From NCBI GenBank assembly GCA_910585555.1, contig CAJUFU010000029.1:11613-37956 (forward strand): 26,344 bases of DNA. Direction: 5' to 3'. The notes beneath the pieces are model-generated. The model saw only the letters and a program-made list of their open reading frames with translations. It was not told the DNA's origin and ran no database searches. Positions 21,966 through 26,344 of this stretch are shown piece by piece. Made by a program: the position numbers and the translations under genes. Source of the stretch: an uncultured Lachnospiraceae bacterium. GTDB taxonomy: Bacteria > Bacillota > Clostridia > Lachnospirales > Lachnospiraceae. Numbering within the stretch: position 1 is the stretch's first letter; every line of letters starts with the position of its first letter.

Positions 21966-24700
21966 TAGAAATGATTGTGACTTCTTCTACGCTTATCCTG
22001 GCGACTTTTCTGCTTCGCAGGCTTACAAACGGAAAGATCAGTATGCGCCTGCGTTATGCCTTGTGGCTGGCGGCGGCCCTGCGGCTGATGCTTCCGGTAT
22101 CCGTGGGGGAGAGCGCGGTGAGTGTGATGAATCTATTGCCCCAAAGCCTTTGGCAGGAGGAGAGGGTATGGGAAGCATCTGGCGGGTGGGCCCTGCCTGG
22201 CATCCAAAGAGCGGCCGATGTAGAAGAAAGGGCCGGTACAGAGTCTGATACTGTGCCTATGGAAGAGAAGCAGGCTTTGGCGGAGGTATCTGCCGTGCCC
22301 AAGATTGGGGAAAAGGCCGACGAAGCAGGAAAGGCCGGCGGGGACTTTGGCAAAGAAGCAAAAGCAGGACAGGCGGGTGTGGCTGCTGAATTGTCTGCGG
22401 GACGCGCACCGGAAGAGGTCAGGAGGACTGATGAGGCATCCGAAAGCGGGACTTTGAGGATTCTTCGAATGGTGTGGGCTGTTGGAACGCTGTCAGTGGG
22501 AGCCTGTATGCTTATCATCCAGATTCGTTTCAGAAGGATTCTTTACAGAAACCGCCGCAGAGTCGGGGGAGAGAAAATCCCGGAAGAGATGGCAGACAGA
22601 CTGGCGGGATATGGCATGAAGGTCTATCAGGTAAACGGACTGGCCAGCCCCTGCCTAGTGGGAAGAAATATTTATGTAGATACGAAGCTTGTGAGAGAGC
22701 CGCAGAAGTTTGTCCATGTGCTGGCCCATGAGTATTGTCATGCCTTGCAGTTTGATAGAGTTTGGGCGTTTTTACGCAGTGCGCTGGCGGCAGTGTACTG
22801 GTTTCATCCGCTGGTGTGGGCTGCGGCTTTTGCGGCCAGACAGGACAGTGAACTTTCCTGCGATGAGGCGGTGATTAGGCTGCTTGGCGAACAAGAACGC
22901 TTTGACTATGGCAGGACGCTTTTATACCTGCTTGCGGCCGGACAGGGGCGGATTGCCTGTGCGGGCACAGCGCTCACCATGGAGGGGCAGAAGAAAGGCG
23001 TCAAAGAGAGAGCCCGCAGGATAGCCGGGCGTACTGACCGGAAAGGATGGACGGCGGCAGTGGTTCTTGTGACGATGCTCTTAGTCTGCAGCTGTGCTTT
23101 TACGGGAAGCGGCCAGAAAGAGGATGGAGCTCGGGATGAGAGAAAACAGGCAGGCCGAAAAGAGCAGGCGGCGGAGCAGGCGCAGAAGGATGCAAAGCAG
23201 GCGGCCGGGAATGCATCCGATCAAGAGGCTGCAGGCATCAGCAGCGAATACGAAGATGTCATGGGTGCCATAGAAGCACAGGAACAGGCCATAGAACAGG
23301 CACAGCAGGATGCGGCCTTTCTTTCGGTACTTCATTATCAGGGTGTGATGGCGGGAAGGGATGACAGTGAACTTGCCTTAGACCGCAAGATAGATTATCA
23401 GGCTTACTATACTTACTTGTACGGACAACAGGAGGGCCAGGACAGCGAGCCGGAGAATCCGTTGGAAAACGGATGGTATCTGCTTAGCAGAAACGAGGAG
23501 GCACAGATTTCGCTTTACGGTCTTTATACGCAAGACTTTGGTCCCCGGGGTATTAAGACGCTGATCGGAGAGGACGTAAACACTTATGATATTGCCTGGT
23601 GTCCCAGTGGGATGAATGAGGACAGCGCCAACATCAGAACCTTAGAAGAGACTGATGACGGTCTTCCCAGAAGGTTTGTCTTCAAGATACTGGCAGAGAA
23701 TACTTCTGAGCGGGAGATATGGAAACTTTACAGCGGTTTTCGATATGATACGGGCACTGTGGAGATGAAAGAACTTACGCCTGAAATGTACCGGGATTGG
23801 GTGGACAAAAATCTTTCTTTTACGATGAGCGAATCCGGGGATGAGATACTGCTTACCTATGACGGGGATATGGTACTGGCACCCCTTTCTATTTCGGACT
23901 ATCAGGATTATAAGGTGGAAGAAGCGGTGATCAGTCCCGATGTGGCGGGCTTTGCTCTAAACAGCAGCGATGATGCGGCAGGCATCTATGAGGGATATGA
24001 AGGGGTTTTGCTGCAACTTGCAGTGGGGCTGAAACTGGAAGGTGTGGAGGGCATCTGGTGTGATGGACTGCATCCGTTAACGATACAGGTGCTGTGTCAT
24101 CCGGAAAAAGAGCCGGCATTTGAACTGCAGCAGCCAAGAGTAGATGAGCAGAATGTTTGTCGATCTTTGGTCCAGGAAAGAAGACTGGAAGTAATCCGTT
24201 CCGAGAAAGAAGCGGGTATACAGTCTTCTAAGACAGAAGGACGTCTGGACAGTCCCCTTGTCAATCGGGAAGCGGCGCATCATGATTTGGAGATTGATTT
24301 TATCAATCCCTGCCCCGATTATGACCGGATTTCAGACCAGTATGGAGAGCGGATTCATCCGATCACGGGGGAGAGCATAAAACATAACGGTGTGGATATG
24401 GCGGCCAAAGAAGGGGCGGATATTCTGGCGGCGGCGGACGGCACGGTATTTGAGACCGGCTTTGATACAGAGGACGGAAACTATGTGGTGCTGTGGCATG
24501 GGCAAAGCGGCCAGATGACTTACTATACACATTGTAAAGAGGTACTGGTATCCGAGAAAGAACAGGTTCTTGCAGGGGATAAAATAGCAACCGTTGGAAC
24601 CACCGGAAAGTCAACCGGATATCATCTCCACTTTGCAGTCAGTTATGAGGGAGTATGGCAGGAACCGTTCTGGGGCGAAGGCCAGATCAGGGCAGAATAG
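21962..24700 (+). CDS. BlaR1-like M56 metallopeptidase fused to an M23 peptidase domain
   Basis: A 912-residue membrane protein, the partner of the BlaI repressor (ATGA overlap). N-terminal BlaR1/MecR1 part: membrane helices near 3-19, 31-49 and 168-187, then the zinc protease motif HEYCH (256-260) with the probable third ligand Glu297 in ELSCDEA, and a fourth helix at about 363-379. An unusual insert of about 100 residues (65-165, Ala/Glu/Gly-rich) lies between helices 2 and 3. After helix 4 comes an Ala/Gln/Glu-rich helical linker (about 385-455), an unassigned domain (about 500-720) and a C-terminal M23/LytM endopeptidase (about 785-900) with HNGVD (His808, Asp812), His857 and HLH (888-890). 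The M23 domain should be outside the cell. BlaR1 normally carries a penicillin-binding sensor there. M23/M56 fusions are known among Clostridia, but what they sense is not established. Confidence 0.92.
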   Translation: MIEMIVTSSTLILATFLLRRLTNGKISMRLRYALWLAAALRLMLPVSVGESAVSVMNLLPQSLWQEERVWEASGGWALPGIQRAADVEERAGTESDTVPMEEKQALAEVSAVPKIGEKADEAGKAGGDFGKEAKAGQAGVAAELSAGRAPEEVRRTDEASESGTLRILRMVWAVGTLSVGACMLIIQIRFRRILYRNRRRVGGEKIPEEMADRLAGYGMKVYQVNGLASPCLVGRNIYVDTKLVREPQKFVHVLAHEYCHALQFDRVWAFLRSALAAVYWFHPLVWAAAFAARQDSELSCDEAVIRLLGEQERFDYGRTLLYLLAAGQGRIACAGTALTMEGQKKGVKERARRIAGRTDRKGWTAAVVLVTMLLVCSCAFTGSGQKEDGARDERKQAGRKEQAAEQAQKDAKQAAGNASDQEAAGISSEYEDVMGAIEAQEQAIEQAQQDAAFLSVLHYQGVMAGRDDSELALDRKIDYQAYYTYLYGQQEGQDSEPENPLENGWYLLSRNEEAQISLYGLYTQDFGPRGIKTLIGEDVNTYDIAWCPSGMNEDSANIRTLEETDDGLPRRFVFKILAENTSEREIWKLYSGFRYDTGTVEMKELTPEMYRDWVDKNLSFTMSESGDEILLTYDGDMVLAPLSISDYQDYKVEEAVISPDVAGFALNSSDDAAGIYEGYEGVLLQLAVGLKLEGVEGIWCDGLHPLTIQVLCHPEKEPAFELQQPRVDEQNVCRSLVQERRLEVIRSEKEAGIQSSKTEGRLDSPLVNREAAHHDLEIDFINPCPDYDRISDQYGERIHPITGESIKHNGVDMAAKEGADILAAADGTVFETGFDTEDGNYVVLWHGQSGQMTYYTHCKEVLVSEKEQVLAGDKIATVGTTGKSTGYHLHFAVSYEGVWQEPFWGEGQIRAE

Positions 24701-24713
24701 AATTTTTTGAAAG

Positions 24714-24748
24714 ATACGCGATAAGATTCTTTCTTATTGCGTATTTTT
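24714..24748 (+). terminator. Terminator of the blaI/M56-M23 operon
   Basis: A 13-bp stem with one G-T pair (24714-24726 with 24732-24744; ends ATACGC/GCGTAT) followed by TTTT, 13 bases after the stop codon. Confidence 0.9.
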
Positions 24749-24766
24749 GTGGTATTATATTATACG
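24738..24766 (+). promoter_or_regulatory. Tentative promoter of mecA
   Basis: TTGCGT (24738-24743), 17 bases, TATACG (24761-24766). Both boxes are imperfect, and the -35 overlaps the preceding terminator stem, so this is only the best candidate in an AT-rich stretch. Confidence 0.3.
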
Positions 24767-24820
24767 ACTCTAATGTTTAGCCATACAAACAGAGAAGAAG
24801 ACAGGGGATAAGGATATACA

Positions 24821-25498
24821 ATGAAATATAAAAAGATTAATGAAGCAACGGTGCAATGTATTATTTCAGAGGATGACATGACGGAATACGGTCTTACATT
24901 GTCGGATATCTTTGAACGCAGTGAGAAGGGGGAGGAATTCCTGCGGGACATCATCGAGCGCGCCCATGAGGAAGTGGGGTATCAGATTAACAACGGCAAC
25001 ATTGCCATGCAGATTACCCCTTTAAAAGATAAAGGACTGGTGGTGACTTTTACGGACGAGGGACCGGCAGCCTTTAAGGAGATGTTGCAGCATCTCAAAG
25101 AAGTACTGCAGGATGTCAGCGCAGAGTTGTCTCATCAGGATGAGGCGGATAGACAGGCTGCGGATAAAAGGGCGCAGGAGTACGAGGAGAATTACAGAAT
25201 TTTTGTTTTTGCCTCCATGCGTCAGGTTATGCAGTATGTGGCCACCATTCCCAGTACATACTCTGTAAAAAGCCATCTTTTCAAAGAAGGAGCCGGTTAC
25301 TATCTGGTATTGGAAAAGAATCGTCTTTCTTATAAAACATTTAACAAGATCAGTGCTGCGGCAATCGAGTTCGGCAACCTGATCGCGGCATCCGGAGAGC
25401 GGCTGTTATATCTGCAAGAGCACGGTGAATGTCTGATTCAGGACCGGGCGGTGAGTAAGCTGCGCAGAATCTATCTGGGCGGGAATAACCGGAAATAG
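24821..25498 (+). CDS. mecA: Adaptor protein MecA
   Basis: A 225-residue MecA-type adaptor, which delivers proteins to the ClpC-ClpP protease and controls competence and stress factors in Firmicutes. The N-terminal substrate-binding domain spans about 1-85 (start MKYKKINEATVQC, then the SEDDMTEYGLTLSDI stretch characteristic of MecA). An acidic/Gln-rich linker (about 90-125) follows, and then the C-terminal ClpC-binding domain (about 126-215, with IFVFASMRQVMQYV and the LVLEKNRLSYKTFN segment). The length is normal for the family. A weak AAGG ribosome binding site lies about 8 bases before the ATG. The upstream terminator makes it a separate transcription unit from the M56/M23 gene. Confidence 0.92.
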   Translation: MKYKKINEATVQCIISEDDMTEYGLTLSDIFERSEKGEEFLRDIIERAHEEVGYQINNGNIAMQITPLKDKGLVVTFTDEGPAAFKEMLQHLKEVLQDVSAELSHQDEADRQAADKRAQEYEENYRIFVFASMRQVMQYVATIPSTYSVKSHLFKEGAGYYLVLEKNRLSYKTFNKISAAAIEFGNLIAASGERLLYLQEHGECLIQDRAVSKLRRIYLGGNNRK

Positions 25499-25584
25499 GA
25501 AAAGTATGGTAAGAAATCAGAGGTGACTTTTGGAAGTCAGTTATGAATTATATTGTATCAATATCATGGAAAGTTGAAGATAAT

Positions 25585-25618
25585 GCTGCCATGCCTGTTT
25601 GCTGCGGGGGTTGGCAGC
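25585..25618 (+). other. Hairpin in the leader of the helicase gene
   Basis: GCTGCCA (25585-25591) pairs with TGGCAGC (25612-25618). It lies in the 198-bp space between mecA and the helicase gene. The helicase's promoter is not clear, and a long structured leader, as known for cold-shock helicase mRNAs, is possible. Confidence 0.35.
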
Positions 25619-25696
25619 TCTTATCATGTAAATGCAAAGATGCGGTTTCAAGGAACAGTAGTTTCATAAGCCGTCAACACGAAGAATGGAGAGCGT

Positions 25697-26344
25697 ATGA
25701 GCAGTAGGAAGAAAAACAATGAGCAGTTTGACAATTTTGGGGAAAATGAGGCGCTGACACAGCGTATGTATGACAATTTGTATGGGGAAGACCAGGGAGA
25801 GGAAAGCGGTCAGAAAACAATGCGCTATGAAGATGCAGGCATTGACGAGAGGATTCTGCGGGCAGTCAGGGAACTGGGCTTTGAGCATATGACGCCCATT
25901 CAGGAGCAGGCAATCCCTCTTTTTATGACAGGCCGGGATATCATCGGACAGGCCCAGACAGGAACAGGTAAGACGGCGGCTTTCGGTATTCCGATTTTAC
26001 AAAAGATCGATCCGGACGATCGCAGCTTACAGGCAGTGATTTTATGTCCCACCAGGGAACTTGCCATGCAGGCCGCCGAAGAGCTGCGGAAATTTTCCAA
26101 GTATATGAATGGAATCAAGGTGCTTCCCGTATACGGCGGACAGGATATTGTCAGACAGATCAAGAATTTAAAGGGAGGCGTGCAGATTGTGGTGGGAACG
26201 CCTGGCCGGGTGATGGACCATATGCGCAGACATACCCTCAAGATGGAGCATGTGCATACAGTGGTCTTAGACGAGGCGGATGAGATGTTAAACATGGGCT
26301 TTCGGGAGGATATTGAAACCATCTTAAAGGAGATGCCTTCACAG
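25697..26344 (+). CDS. DEAD-box ATP-dependent RNA helicase, N-terminal part
   Basis: The first 216 residues of a DEAD-box helicase (CshA/DeaD group); the gene continues past the right edge. Start ATG 25697 with GGAG 5-8 bases upstream. An N-terminal extension of about 40 residues, rich in Asn, Glu and Gln, precedes the helicase core; this is longer than in most bacterial members. Core motifs in order: Q motif FEHMTPIQEQAIP (62-74), motif I AQTGTGKT (86-93), Ia PTRELA (118-123), GG (147-148), Ib TPGR (168-171) and II DEAD (192-195). Such enzymes unwind RNA in ribosome assembly and mRNA decay, notably in the cold. RecA domain 2 is outside the window, so the subgroup cannot be fixed. Confidence 0.95.
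   Translation, partial: MSSRKKNNEQFDNFGENEALTQRMYDNLYGEDQGEESGQKTMRYEDAGIDERILRAVRELGFEHMTPIQEQAIPLFMTGRDIIGQAQTGTGKTAAFGIPILQKIDPDDRSLQAVILCPTRELAMQAAEELRKFSKYMNGIKVLPVYGGQDIVRQIKNLKGGVQIVVGTPGRVMDHMRRHTLKMEHVHTVVLDEADEMLNMGFREDIETILKEMPSQ

Noticed and set aside
1..26344. CRISPR arrays, tRNA or rRNA genes, insertion sequences, phage genes
   Set aside because: Looked for and not seen: no evenly spaced direct repeats, no tRNA cloverleaf-like blocks, no transposase or integrase motifs in any reading frame.

Overview
The window looks like chromosomal DNA from a low-to-mid GC Gram-positive gut-type Clostridia, most likely a Lachnospiraceae member. The evidence is strong AGGAGG-type ribosome binding sites, frequent TTG/GTG starts, several near-consensus sigma-A promoters, lipoprotein sugar-binding proteins with Ala/Glu/Pro-rich linkers, a MecA adaptor and a DUF6033-like protein. 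No rRNA, tRNA, CRISPR array, insertion sequence or phage gene was seen. The window is cut through genes at both ends: an alanine/glycine:cation symporter on the left and a DEAD-box helicase on the right.

Region 1 (1-5660): a partial AGCS symporter (-), a small two-helix membrane protein (+), then an mgl-type galactose/glucose importer in the order binding protein, ATPase, permease (1202-5125), followed by a membrane-anchored protein with one InlB/Flg_new repeat. The binding-protein gene has a clean sigma-A promoter followed at the expected transcription start by a perfect 15-bp inverted repeat. A strong hairpin separates it from the ATPase gene.

Region 2 (5660-10340): an AraC-type regulator diverges from an MFS transporter, with facing promoters, and the MFS gene is followed by a DUF1349 protein, a YbaK-type aminoacyl-tRNA deacylase and peptidase T, probably as one transcription unit.

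Region 3 (10340-13830): a minus-strand group with a heptad-repeat coiled-coil protein, a serine beta-lactamase-like hydrolase, a DUF6033-like protein and a small unknown protein. The last two each have an upstream motif resembling the flagellar sigma-D/sigma-28 promoter, which suggests they belong to the motility regulon.

Region 4 (13980-21410): a complete sugar-utilisation locus of LacI-family regulator, then ABC ATPase, permease, binding protein and an intracellular GH3 glycosidase. A LacI/CcpA-like operator lies between the transporter promoter and its ribosome binding site. The inferred logic is import of a short beta-glycoside and cytoplasmic hydrolysis.

Region 5 (21410-24700): a BlaI-type repressor overlaps by 4 bp a BlaR1-like M56 metallopeptidase whose usual external penicillin-sensor domain is replaced by an M23 (LytM-type) peptidase domain. 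Their predicted promoter is embedded in a long two-part inverted repeat that may act as both operator and terminator. This sensor module is the most unusual system in the window.

Region 6 (24700-26344): mecA, then a long leader and the start of a DEAD-box RNA helicase.
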